This document shows, piece after piece, positions 10,745 through 21,841 of a stretch of 64,000 bases of DNA. The notes beneath the pieces were generated by a model, which had not been told where the DNA came from, made no database searches, and saw nothing but the letters and a program-made list of their open reading frames with translations. Within the stretch, counting starts at the first letter, position 1; the number at the start of each line of letters is the position of its first letter. Source of the stretch: Craterostigma plantagineum (taxonomy: Eukaryota > Streptophyta > Magnoliopsida > Lamiales > Linderniaceae); NCBI GenBank assembly GCA_027422505.1, contig JAPQWV010000663.1, positions 240,001 to 304,000 on the forward strand, read 5' to 3'. Made by a program: the position numbers and the translations under genes.

Positions 10745-11810
10745 CTAGATCCGCAGCCATGATGATGGGTAACTTCGAATTTCTCCTAAGAATGCATACT
10801 CCAAGTGATCGGGTAGTTGCTTGAGTTCGAGCATCGGTGGTTCCTCGATTGAGCTTTTCTCCCTTTCTTCTTCGTTGCTCGTCTTTACCTTGACGGGTTG
10901 CTCATTCTCGATGTTGTTGTCTACATTTATGTAAACGTCCGTTGTTAAGGCAGCTTCGTGTTCTTCAAATTCTTGCATTAAAGAGAGTGAATCGGCTTGT
11001 GAGAGTCCCTCTAAAGTTAGGAAGTTATCCCAATTAATAATATTCATGTAGCACTTATCATCGAGCTCTTCGGTGTTACTCATCGACTCGGTCATATCAA
11101 AGGTCACTTTCCCGCTATCTATAGTCAACGTCAATGTTCCATTACGAACATCTACCATCGTTCCCCCGGTAGCGAGAAATAGTCTACCTAAAATAAGAGG
11201 AATATTCTCATCCTCCTCCATGTCAAGAATAACAAAATCAGCGGGGATTATAAATTTATAAACTTTTAGGAGTACATCCTCGATGATACCCCTAGGATAC
11301 ATGATAGATCTATCGGCTAACTAAATATCATTCTAGTGGGTTTTGGCTCACCTAGACCCACCCAATCTTTTGAACATAGAAATAAGGCATTAGATTAATA
11401 CTAGCACCTAAATCGGCCAATGCCTTATGAACAACTAAATCTCCTATGAGACGTAGTAAAACTCCCTGGATCTTTAAGCTTCTTCGGAATCTTGCATTGG
11501 AGAATGGGCGGCATTCCCCTCGAAGGCAAATGGTGGCGATACCTTCGAGTTTGCGCTTGTTCGACCAAGTCCTTGACGAATTTCGCCAACGCGACATTTG
11601 TGCAAGAGCCTCAACTAGCGGTAAGTTAATATGTAATGTTTTAAAAATAGAGAGAAATTTACAGAATTGATCGTCTACTATCTCCTTCTTGAGTCTGGCT
11701 GGGTACGGGACCTTTGGTCGGTACGCCTTAATAGAAGGTTTGGGCACGACTTCGTCCTCCTTGTAGGCCTTCTCGTCCTTGACATTCACATTCTCGATCT
11801 CGACGTTCAC
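10745..11810 (-). pseudogene. Athila-type gag-protease region, broken
   Basis: The protease active site is seen as ADLGASINLMP at the C-terminal end of the 11352-11810 stretch. This is the Athila-style D-L-G-A form of the aspartic protease signature. The stretch 10745-11302 continues with LKVYKFIIPADFVILDMEED and IPLILGRLFLATG, the second half of the protease fold. Upstream is the Gag-protease linker (PKVPYPARLKKE, then FCKFLSIFKTLHINLPLVEAL), again typical of Athila. A frameshift lies at about 11303-11351. Confidence 0.85.
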
Positions 11811-13159
11811 CTTGGTCCTTGGTACTTCCTCGAGATGTCATCCGTTGCGAAGTGTCACCGCCTTCACATAGTGGTCCTTTGGGTTGGTCTCGGTGTAACT
11901 TGGCAATGAACCAGAAGGGCGTTTGGATTGATTCGGCAATCTGCCTAACTTGTTTCTCTAAAGCCCGTAGTGAAGACTCGGTATTTTGCAACCGCACTTC
12001 TTGACTATCTAAGCGAGAGTCGAGCCTTCCCATTAGCTCAGCTAACATTCCCTCGAGCTTTCCTACGCGACTTTCCGGAAGGGGTTCAGAATTTCCGCCG
12101 TGATATCCTTGTGTCCATTGATTTCCGGCAGAGCATGTTATTGATTTCTGTAGGCCAGGTTAGGACAAACTCGATTCGAGACGAAATTTCGCTGACCTTG
12201 GTAGTTTCCCACGTAATCAACTTGCTCTGTTGGAATAGTGGTTGGGCAGTGAGTTGCATCGTGGCTTCCTCCGCATATCGTGCATGGTGGAATATACGTC
12301 GGATATGAATGAGAAGGCGCAATAGTTGTGTGAGTCCTCTGTGTGGGTTGTAATTGGACTGCATTGACGGCCGGCTTCATAGGGAAGAGCGCATTCATCG
12401 AAGTCTGCATTTGTTGTTGGAGCGCATCGAACATGGCGTTGATTGCGGTAGTTTCAGCACATCGTACATTCCCGGTGGTTTACCTCTACTTCTTGAACTC
12501 CTCGTGGAAACCATTCGTGCTATAATCTTCAATTAAGTTCTAGCCGTTGCGCTAAGATTACATAGCCCTCCATTGCATGCTCCGTCCATGTACAATATGA
12601 TCGTTCAACGACTCATGGAACCGCTGAATTTGCTCGCTCTCTGTCATCCCGTGTTGAGGAAAATGGAAGAGCTCCTTGAACCTGGTCCAAACATCGTATA
12701 GGTTTTCACCCTCCTTTTGCTTGAACGCGATGAGGTCCATCTTTAATTTAAGAGCTTTTGATGGTGGAAAGAAATGAGTAATAAAGGTAGCATGCATTTG
12801 GTCCCAGGTGGTGATAGATCTTTCGGGGAATAGATTAAACCACTCCTTCGCATTCCCTCGTAGAGAGAATCGAAATAGATAGAGTCAGATGGTTTCGGCA
12901 CCCACACCTTGCACTCGTATCGTGTCGGTGACGGATAAATGTCTCATACGTGTCTGTAGGTGTCCTCCTCGGAGAGTCCGTCGTATTGAGCCGTCGTCTG
13001 AAGCATTTGAAGCCAATGATGGTTCAGCTCAAAGTTGTTCGGCAATTGAGGAAGGACTATCACTGAGCCAACCATCCCTACGACGTTGTTTCTCCAAAGC
13101 TCTCCCATTGGAGGTTCTCTGGTTGCTAATTGAATCTCTTCGCGATTCTGCTCTGCCAT
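11811..13159 (-). pseudogene. Athila-type Gag, broken
   Basis: The start is placed at the ATG at 13159-13157 (MAEQNREEIQLATREPPMG), about 220 bases inside the primer-binding site. It is followed by the Gag core (FELNHHWLQMLQ; then FFPPSKALKLKMDLIAFKQ and LYDVWTRFKELFHFPQHGM at 12558-12797), and a zinc-knuckle-like CTICGGSHDATHCP at about 12270-12310. A coiled-coil-like segment follows at 11900-12048. Stops and frameshifts occur at least four times. Confidence 0.83.
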
Positions 13160-13380
13160 TTCGGTCGTTATTTCGACTCACCTAGCATTTTCTCGTAGGT
13201 TGCTTCGAAAGATCCTTTCAATCTCCGGGTCTCCTTCAACTATTGGTAGCGAATGATTCCTTCGGGTCATGCACCAACACACACGTACAGAGACCAAAAG
13301 ATTTCCGATTAAGCAAATATATTGATATTAAATAATAAATAGCTAGAATAATAAACTAAGATTTTTCTACACTCAATAGT

Positions 13381-13399
13381 TCCCCGGCAACGACGCCAA
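13381..13399 (-). other. primer-binding site (tRNA-Asp type)
   Basis: On the minus strand this reads TGGCGTCGTTGCCGGGGAA. It is one base different from TGGCGCCGTTGCCGGGGA(A), the tRNA-Asp-complementary site typical of Athila/Tat elements. It lies about 20 bases inside the right LTR and fixes the minus orientation. Confidence 0.85.
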
Positions 13400-13419
13400 C
13401 AACTTGATCGAGCGAATCT

Positions 13420-14994
13420 AGTAATAAAATAAAACAAATACTAATGAACTACCATATGCTAAACGGGCAAGTGTACCTATCGAAATAGTATAGACGTAGC
13501 AAATATTCGAGTATCAAATCCCAAGAGAACTATGTACTTTATAAAACCGTCGTTTAAATATCCTAGTAAATATTAATTATTGAAACGGTAAATAACAATA
13601 CTTAGAAAATATAAGTTAATTAAATAGTACGGAGAAGAAACCCTTATGGAAACAAACGTAATTGAGATTTCGAATCCCCCTAGCTCGACCAAAACAAATA
13701 TCAAGTGTACGTAAACAGCTCTATCATTAGACCACAGAGATTCCTACTACATGCATACGAGTTATATAGCTGACGAAACTGCACCTTACCATATAATAAA
13801 CGTAAACAACTAATCAACGAATTAAATAGTTGGGCAAGCTTGCCTAACTACTTAATCGAAGATCGCATTAACAACATGGTGAATCTCACTATTAGATTTA
13901 GCTACTCATTATCGACGCAACGAAGATAACAATTAACACTGAAGATATCATAAATACTTCCCTGAATTTGGCTTCGAAATTAATCACTGCTCTTCGTTGA
14001 GCACTTTGATCGAACACGTGGTGAGCAACTAAGTATATGTTCTTGGGTTTAGAAAGGCAATGTGTAGGTATGTATATGAACTTAAATGGTGTATCTTTCA
14101 CGTACCTTCCTCCCTCCCTTCACTTCCTCATGTTGGCAGTATATATAGAAGTTCTCCCTTCATTAGCTTGTGCATTTTCTAACATGAGTTCCAAGGGAAG
14201 AACTCTAGCCTCCATTGCAGACCTTGCAGCCCCAAAATAAGATTTCTTGTCTCTTGTTAAATTGAGTGGCTTGTTTCAAAGGGAAGATGTCCCAACCTTT
14301 TTCCTTAATTTCTTGCACTCATGTCTCGTATGTGTTGTGTGTGATATTTCCTTTGACAAATGTGTCAAAGCCTTGACTTTAACATGGTCATGGAAACGTT
14401 CACGGCCCCATTTACGCATCTACACAGCCGTGACAACATAAACCTGAAGAAAAAAAAACATCTCTACCCGTGTTCACGGCTTCGGTAGCCACCATTCACG
14501 GTCGTGAAGCACTTAGGGCTTAGAAAATGGATTTCGACCATTATTCACGGCCTCTTGCACCTCCTTTCACGGCCATGAAGTTCCCTTCAAGGCTAGGTTG
14601 GTTAGTGTTCACGGTCGTGACATAGTCGAGCAACGAAAATGGCTCCCAGATGGTCTTCACGGCCTCTTGCAAAGCATCCACGGCCGTGACGTTTTTTCCT
14701 GCAAAATGGCAGCACGTTCAAAAATTCATATCTCCCAATCTAGACCTCGGATTGAAAATCTTGTCGGTCACAATCTAGATTAACGAGTCTTCTATCTTTG
14801 TTTAAAGGTTCAGGTCCATCGGACATCGTTTACCTTATGATCATTGAGAAATACGAAACTGCCGCAAAACTATGGTAAAGCGTTTGATTTTGTTGTGAAA
14901 CCATATTATGGTGCAGAAATAATCAAACCGACTTCACTTATCATGCAAACGACTTAAATTTAACAAACATAAATGTAAGAAATTACGTCTATCA
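13420..14994 (-). repeat. 5' LTR of the Athila-type element
   Basis: Begins TAGTAATAAAATAAAAC (a TG to TA change relative to the left LTR) and ends ACGTCTATCA. It is about 1.58 kb and carries the TTCACGGCC / GGCCGTGAA cluster at about 14399-14700. Relative to the left LTR it has several indels, including a segment at about 13750-14330 that is partly rearranged. Confidence 0.88.
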
Positions 14995-16262
14995 CCTCTC
15001 TTGGTAGATGAGAAGGTTCAAGTCAATGTACAAGTATGGGATGAATACAAACTAATTTTTTCTCAAATATATATACATATTATTTTCAGACCCGTAAATC
15101 CGAATGTCGAAAAAATACCGGCCCCATAAATGGAAATTGTTGGCTGGTTGTTGGCTGGTCCAGCTTAGGGCAACAAATCCAAATGTCTTGGCTTAGGGCA
15201 AGCAGTATGCCATCAATACAAAATCAAGAAATAGCAAATATTAAGCAAATAAAAGATAAATAAAAATCAAGGTTTTATGGTTTCTTTTTTTACCGTTAGG
15301 CGGTAACATTAAATCTTTATGGTCACAACTTATAATTATCCCATACGCGTCATTAAACTTTTTCCTTTGTAATTAATATAACTAAAGAAGCGGTATTATT
15401 ATAACCAATTTAAACTCTTTGTTTAATTGACAGAGTGAAGCTGATTGAAAATTTGAACAAATTATTCGAGACATAGTTTAATTGACATAGTGAAACTGAT
15501 TGAAAATTTGACTTCTAAAATTGTAATATGGTAGTCATAACGGCACACTCGTCATATTTCGTAGAAGTATCATAAATTATCGGAGTTTAAAATATACAGC
15601 AATCTACTCGGATAGATATAAACTTCAGGTGATTTTTCCTAACAAGCTTAATAATATTCTGATGAATCGGCTAGCCATTTAAGATTATCACACTTTTTTC
15701 ACATATATATATATTAAGGCAGTAGTGATACATAGAATCTTTTGTAGTTAAATACATATATTTGTAATATAAGTGATAGCTGTAATATTTAATCACTATT
15801 AGTATTATGGCATTAGATTGATTCTCTCTACTATCCTATAAATTTTATTCAGGCCACCGCGTCACATTATAACAGGCCAAATCAGTAAATTTGGGCCAAT
15901 ATGTGGCACTAAAAGCTAATTACCAACACCGGAGCCTCAAACGCTGTCAGGTCGTCATAAAGTATCTAGTTTCCACGCGCCATCTTACTGTTGGCCTTAA
16001 CTTGCCAAACAATGCTATCTTCTTTATTTTTTTGGTTTATTGTTTTTATGGAACAGTGAAAGAGAGGGAGGGCTTCGGCCGTTTTTTTTTTTTCAGCTCA
16101 ACTCACTGTTGTTCTTCTTTATTCTCCTCAATAGTAGGTGTTTTTAGTACAAAATACCTAAATGACTAAATGGGCTTAGAACAAAACAAATATAGATAAA
16201 AGCCCTTACCAAATAAAACATTAATTTCAACACTTACCACGTGACCAACACTTCTCCGAAGC
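14995..16262. other. intergenic, nothing recognised
   Basis: AT-rich sequence with no domain-bearing ORF, RNA gene or clear terminal repeats. A short imperfect repeat (TTTAATTGACA.AGTGAA.CTGATTGAAAATTTGA) occurs twice at about 15421-15510. The plus-strand ORF 15891-16169 lacks any recognisable feature and ends in low-complexity sequence. Confidence 0.6.
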
Positions 16263-16908
16263 TAGGGATGGCAATGGGCGGGCGGGGATGGTATTGGACA
16301 TACCGTCAGGTCACCATACCAAATTTTTGTTCTTAATACCATCCCCACTAATTCACCACTTATGATGAATTGGTTCGGGGATGGTAATCACCATTCGGGG
16401 ATCGGGTTCCCCGTGGGGAATTCGGGTTCTCCATATTCATGTATATCCAACAACTTAATAATATTTTGCAACAAAAAAATAAATTATGTAACATAGACAA
16501 ATTAATATTTAAAATATGATATTGAAGTATAAAAAAATTAATATAATATGTGAATGAAATATGTGTGTATTTTGAAGAATATATATTGAGAGTAAATTAT
16601 TTTTCTAAATAACATTGAATCTAAAAGGATGATCTTTTAAAATCTTAGATTCTACTATTTTTTATATTTTTATTAATCAATCTAATTGGAGAACGGTGAA
16701 TCACCGCATGACTCAAACGGGGCCGGGTTCGGGGCCGGGGATGGGTTAAGAACGTGATTACCATCCCCATCCCGTCCCCGCTCTTTCACCGACGGGGAAT
16801 CACCGTCAACTCCACATCCCCGTCTTGACCGGGGATTCCCCGTCCCAATAGCCTCGGGTCCCGACGGGGATGGTTCACCGTGGGAATTTTGCCACCCCTA
16901 TCCGAAGC
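16255..16908. mobile_element. non-autonomous hAT-like element with perfect 8-bp target duplication
   Basis: The element proper is 16263-16900 (638 bp). Its ends are TAGGGATGGCAA and TTGCCACCCCTA, an imperfect terminal inverted repeat. It is flanked by identical 8-bp copies TCCGAAGC at 16255-16262 and 16901-16908. An 8-bp duplication with short terminal repeats of this kind is the signature of the hAT superfamily. The subterminal regions are very rich in GGGG and CCCC tracts that can pair with each other, and the middle is AT-rich. There is no transposase ORF, so it depends on a transposase elsewhere. Confidence 0.88.
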
Positions 16909-17209
16909 CTACAGTGATCGTGTACACGCGCCTAAAGACGACTAGCTAACAAATTACCATAGCTCTTCAGAGAATCATCGCCAAACTTGGACATGTATTT
17001 GATACCTCATAGCCAGATCATCAATTCATGATTACTAAACTAGCATACTAAAATATCCCAAAATGCTCAGCCCAAAATCCCCTATTTGTAAAACATGTCA
17101 AGAACTCCATTTTTCGGTTTTTGTTTCTTGATCTCAGTGTGCGAGTGAATCTTTTTGTCTCTCGATAAGAAAATTCTTTGCTAGTTGTTTCCATTTCGAT
17201 CTCGAAAGA
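16909..17209. other. no gene recognised; upstream flank of the CRF fragment
   Basis: About 300 bases with no coding signal. If the CRF fragment below was captured or inserted in place, its 5' leader would lie here. The CRF N-terminal TEH motif was looked for in the frame leading into 17210 and was not seen. Confidence 0.5.
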
Positions 17210-17788
17210 ATGAGATGTTTACGTGTCATCGTTCTCGACCCAGACGCCACTGATTCGTCCGACAACGAACAAATACACGTTAAAGAAAAGATTGAATTGT
17301 TCTTCTGCGAATTCGGGAGCCCGCGAAAAGGCTCGAAAAAGTTTACGAGGAGGAATACGGTCGCTAACGAGCCGAGAATGTTTACTAAGACGAAGAGAAA
17401 GTCCACTGGAGTTCGGTAGCGCCAATGGGGCAAGTACGCACCCGAGATCCGAGACCCGTTTCAGCGCAAACGGGTTTGGTGGGTACCTTTGACACATTCG
17501 AAGAAGCTTTAAGTGCTTATGAGAACAAGAGCTTGGAGTTTGATGCTAGGGCAGAAGCCGGCTTCTGCTTGTGAGGAGATGAACCCTAATCGAGAAATTA
17601 AAAGAGAAGGTTCTAGTGAGAAAGTGAGGGTTGCTACTCGCAAATTCTCTCCTTCTTTAGTTTTAGAGCACGGTGATTCTTGTCGCAAAAACGACTCTTG
17701 TCAAGAAAATCCCGTCGAGCAAGTTAAGGTTGAGGAGGATTTGTTATTGATTATCGGAGAGGGGTCTGGCTTGGATAGTTCAATCGAT
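17210..17788 (+). pseudogene. cytokinin response factor-like AP2/ERF gene fragment, broken
   Basis: The first 69 codons contain VIVLDPDATDSSDNEQ, the acidic ATDSSD motif of the CRF (ERF group VI) family, then a basic linker and GVR. After a TAG at 17417 the same frame gives RQWGKYAPEIRDPFQRKRVW, the start of an AP2 DNA-binding domain. The rest of that domain (GTFDTFEEALSAYENKSLEFDA) continues one frame over, so there is a one-base loss near 17480. The frame then returns for about 75 acidic, Ser-rich codons. CRFs are nuclear transcription factors acting in cytokinin responses. With a stop and two frame shifts inside or next to the DNA-binding domain this copy cannot be functional. Its 3' end runs directly into chromovirus pol. 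Confidence 0.75.
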
Positions 17789-20269
17789 TTATGCCCTTTG
17801 GATTGACGAACGCTCCTGCAGTGTTTATGGCGTTGATGAAGGATGTCTTCCGACCCTATTTGGACCAGTTTGTGATTGTCTTTATTGATGATATTCTAAT
17901 ATATTCCAAGTCAAAAGAGGATCACGAACAACATTTAAGGATTGTACTTCAGACTTTACGGGAAAGGAAATTATATGCGATGCTCTCGAAGTGTGAATTT
18001 TGGTTAGATCAAGTAGTTTTTTGTGGGGCACGTAGTTTCAGGCAAATGTATCCAAGTTGATCCCAGCAAAATTGAAGCAGTAATTAAGTGGGAAAGTCCT
18101 AAAAATATAGCAGAAGTTCGTAGTTTTCTGGGATTGGCCGGATATTATCGACGGTTCGTCGAAACTTTCTCACTGATAGCAGCCCCAATGACGAAGTTAT
18201 TACGTAAAGGAGTTGTATTTAAGTGGACTGACAAATGCCAAAGGAGTTTTGAAGAATTAAAGGATCGACTAACGACAGCTCCTGTACTAACTATCCCATC
18301 AGGAACAGAAGGTTTTGTTATCTATAGTGATGCGTCCTACAAAGGACTAGGATGCGTGATAATGCAACATGGAAAAGTAGTGGCGTATGCATCTCGATAG
18401 CTGAAGCCATACGAAACATCTACCCAACTTACGACTTAGAGCTAGCGGCCGTGGTATTCGCACTGAAGATATGGCGACACTACTTATACGGTGCAACATT
18501 TCATATATACTGACCACAAAAGTCTGAAATATCTGTTGAGCCAGAAGGAACTGAACATGAGATAGAGACGCTGGATTGAACTACTAAAAGATTACGACTG
18601 TACCATAGAGTATCACCCTGGAAAGGCCAACGTCGTTGCTGATGCTTTGAGTCGGAAATCGTATGGTACTATCACTTATTTATCGGCATGTCTTTATCAA
18701 GTCTAATTGACCTCAGAAAGATGAATACAGAACCTGAAAGTAGATGATACCGGTGCTATCTGTGCCTCAATGGTAGTTCGACCTATCATGTTAGATCGAA
18801 TTAGACAAGTACAGTTTAAAGACGAAAAGCTAGCTAAGATTACTGATAAAGTGAAACAAGGGATAGGGAAGTCTTTTGTAATAGGCAATAATGGAACTTT
18901 GACGATAAATGGCCGTATATGTGTTCCTGACATTGATAATCTTCGACAAGAAATAATGGAAGAGGCACATACTACTCCTTATGCCATGCATCCGGGCAGT
19001 ACGAAGATGTATCGGACCCTTAAATCTCATTATTGGTGGCCAAGGATGAAGAAGGATGTGGCCGAGTACGTTTTGAAATGTTTAACGTGTCAGCAAATCA
19101 AAGCTGAACACCAAGCGCCAGTGGGTAAATTACATCCCTTACCCATACCTGTTTGAAATGGGAGCGAATAACGATGGATTTTCTTTATGGACTTCCTCCA
19201 ACAGCTAAGAAAAATGATGCCGTGTGGGTAATTGTCGACAGGCTCACGAAATCAGCCCATTTTCTACCATTTAGATGGGGTTCTACGTTAGAATACTTGG
19301 CAAAAAGATATGTCAATGAAATAGTTCGACTACATGGAGTACCTACGTCTATTGTATCTGATCGTGATCCCCGATTTACTTCCAGATTTTGGGGAAGTTT
19401 ACAGGGAGCGCTCGGAACTAAATTACATTTTAGTACGGCGTTTCATCCACAGACCGACGGTCAGTCAGAAAGAACGATACAGACATTGGAAGATATGCTT
19501 CGAGCATGAGTAATGGAGTTCAAAGGCTCATGGGATGATTATATAGCACTAATGGAATTTTCTTATAATAATCAGTACCATTCGAGTATCGGAATGGCAC
19601 CGTATGAAGCTCTGTACGGCCAGGAATGTCGTAACCCAATGTGTTGGGATATAGAAGGAGAACAAGTATTGGAAGGGCCGGATTTAATTTAGGACACGAT
19701 GGAAAAGATTAAGGTAGTCAAAAGTCGACTCATAGCAGCCCAGGATAGACAGAAGAGTTATATTGATCAGCACGGACGAGAAATGGAATATGAAGTTGGG
19801 GAGAAAGTATTTTTGCGAGTATCTCCTTGTAAAGGTGTGCTGCGATTTGGAAAGAAAGGAAAGTTAAGTCCACGTTACATTGGGCCTTATGAAGTACTTG
19901 AAAAGATTGGGCCATTAGCATACCGATTGGCATTACCACCTGAATTATCACAGATACACAACGTCTTCCACGTTAGTATGCTGCGGCGATACAGATCAGA
20001 TCCTACTCACATTCTGCGTGACGAGCCGATAAATGTTTCTAAAGATTTGAACTACGTAGAAGAGCCAACAAAAATTCTAGAGTTTGCTGACAAGCGGCTA
20101 CGGAATAAAACGATTCCACTGGTAAAAGTGAAATGGAAGAATCATTCAGCTCGTGAAGCTACGTGGGAAACAGTAGAAAGTATAAAGATCCAGTACCCAT
20201 GGTTATTGATCGAAACAGGTACGAAATTTCGAGGTCGAAATTTTTAAAGGGGGGGGGGGGGGGGAGAAT
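17789..20269 (+). pseudogene. 5'-truncated chromovirus pol (RT to chromodomain) with stops
   Basis: Sequence matching the intact element at 30230-40865 (opposite strand) begins abruptly at the RT segment [12 protein letters not shown]. It continues through [10 protein letters not shown] (catalytic DD), RNase H, the integrase zinc finger ([18 protein letters not shown] then [11 protein letters not shown]) and the integrase core ([35 protein letters not shown]). It ends in a chromodomain-like tail (PLVKVKWKNHSAREATWE). Inactivating changes include a frameshift near 18020, TAG at 18398, TGA at 19154 (a tryptophan codon in the intact copy), TGA at 19507 and TAG at 19690. LTR, gag, protease and the RT N-terminus are missing on the 5' side. 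Confidence 0.9.
20246..20269 (+). other. chromovirus polypurine tract with a 16-G run
   Basis: AAA, then 16 consecutive G (20249-20264), then AGAAT, directly before the LTR start TGTCAGGAACC. The equivalent tract in the 30230-40865 element has only 7 G. The run is the primer for plus-strand synthesis in an active element. Confidence 0.85.
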
Positions 20270-21099
20270 TGTCAGGAACCAAAATCTCATATCATAATTT
20301 CATGCATTTACATAAATTCATGTATTCATATAAGTTATTTTAACACAGAGGTATAGATAGAATAAGGTAATTAAAGTATTATAGTTCTAGGTTCTGAGAT
20401 AAGTAGTGAAGAAGTGAATGGTAGGAAATTAGAATTTTCCCAAGTATGAAATTTTAGGGTTTTCTCAGGTTCTGAGAAACTTTATATGTGTACTAATTAA
20501 AACAATTAAATAAACTAAGAAGTTTAACGATATTCTTGAAATTCTTTAAAGTAGAAAAAATATTTGAATAATATTAAAGTATAACTAAAGAAGAGATCAT
20601 TCAAAACCCTAAGTATGATGTCGAAATTCTTTGAATTAGGGTTTCGAAATTTGTTCAAAAGGATTTCAAACCAAGCCTTCGAAATCTATTTAATGGAGAT
20701 TTCGAGATTCTTTAACTACGGATCTCGAGATTTCGTAGTATGGAAATTGCTAGAACCTTAGTTTTCGATATGATGCAACTATATAAACAATTCTTAATAA
20801 ATATCGAAACCTTAGTCAAGAATAAAAGTTAATAAATAAAATAATTCATGTTACATGTAATTAGGATATATACCAACGAAACTATCATGTCATTTGGTAA
20901 GTATAACACGCAAGTTATAAGGATAAGAAGGGAGTTAGTAATTCATTTGCTAAAACTATCAAAAACAGCATTGGGAAGAAAACGAAAATTCAAGGAGTAT
21001 TACAGACTAGTTTTGAGGTATGATTTCTTATTTTGAATTTAGGTTTTAATTATGAGCTCATAATTGTTGGAGGTACTCATGAACATGAGAAGTTGTTTA

Positions 21100-21518
21100 T
21101 GATGGGAAGGTGGGTTGAATGGGTTGGTCACCAACCCACTTCACCTACCCATTAGTAATAATAATATTTAATTATAATATTATTTTATTGTATTAGTAAG
21201 GCTTTTGCCTATAAAAGGGGAGCTAATGAGGCATTAGAGAACGCACCAAAGAAAGAAAAGAAGAGAGAGGGAGAAAGAAAGAAAAGAAAAAAAATAGAGG
21301 ATTTGTTCGGTATTTGCTCAAACTATAAAGAGAGATAGTGTGTGTTTTCTCCTTTATAGATTGAGAGGTTGTAACCCCTGTTTTTACCCCATTAATAAAT
21401 TTCTACCTCGCCCGTGGTTTTTTACCCCAAGTTAAAAAGGGGTTTTCCACGTAAATTCCCGTGTTCCATTTATCCTCACAGTCATTTCCAATTTCGTTAC
21501 GCTGTCCATTTTGCAACA
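21100..21518 (+). repeat. 5' LTR of the nested copia element
   Basis: Starts TGATGGGAAGG and ends TTTTGCAACA. It contains a TATA box TATAAAAG at 21210-21217, within GCCTATAAAAGGGG, and purine-rich sequence downstream. It is about 98% identical to the 3' LTR by eye. Confidence 0.93.
21210..21217 (+). promoter_or_regulatory. LTR TATA box
   Basis: TATAAAAG within GCCTATAAAAGGGG, present identically in both LTRs (also at about 23752-23759). It is the likely RNA polymerase II start signal for the element transcript, placing the start near 21240-21250. Confidence 0.75.
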
Positions 21519-21520
21519 AG

Positions 21521-21533
21521 TGGTATCAGAGCC
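21521..21533 (+). other. primer-binding site (initiator tRNA-Met)
   Basis: A perfect TGGTATCAGAGCC, two bases after the LTR terminus CAACA. This is the standard plant copia minus-strand primer site. Confidence 0.93.
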
Positions 21534-21841
21534 AGCCCTGATTGATGTTCCAATTATGCTCTGTGGTTGCAGCTTTGTCTGATCTTCCACATCAGAAAGG
21601 ATATCGAAAAGGTTTATCGTTACGGAAGAGTTTTTTGGCAAGTCGTGGTAATAGACTGTGTAAGTAAGTTCTGTCTAGGTGGCTGGTGCCAAGCGGGACA
21701 CATAGTGACCCCACCAGATCTCATCTGGGAATTTACTTAGAAGGGTAATTTAAGCTGGTCGCTACCCTTTCTGCAAATTATCTGATCAGTACTATTTGGC
21801 TGGACTGTTGAATTTCTCCGACGATAGCGACGTGGGAAAAA

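Larger units (their letters stand above)
4941..14994 (-). mobile_element. Ty3/gypsy element, Athila type, complete in outline but decayed
   Basis: Two related LTRs (4941-6377 and 13420-14994) flank a minus-strand gag-protease-RT-RNase H-integrase series. The primer-binding site next to the right LTR matches the tRNA-Asp type used by Athila/Tat elements. Integrase is followed by about 1.6 kb before the 3' LTR, where Athila elements carry an env-like or non-coding region. LTR ends are TG...CA in the left copy; the right copy begins TA on the plus strand. No target duplication is visible: TTAAC precedes the left LTR and CCTCT follows the right one. LTR length difference, indels and many stops show an old insertion. 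Confidence 0.9.

Noticed and set aside
4941..14994. Target site duplication for the Athila-type element
   Set aside because: Flanks TTAAC and CCTCT do not match; the duplication has decayed, or the ends were formed by recombination between two elements.
17219..17497. 92-codon minus-strand ORF and overlapping plus-strand ORF 17223-17492 across the CRF fragment
   Set aside because: They are shadows of the AP2/ERF reading frame, which alone gives a recognisable motif order.
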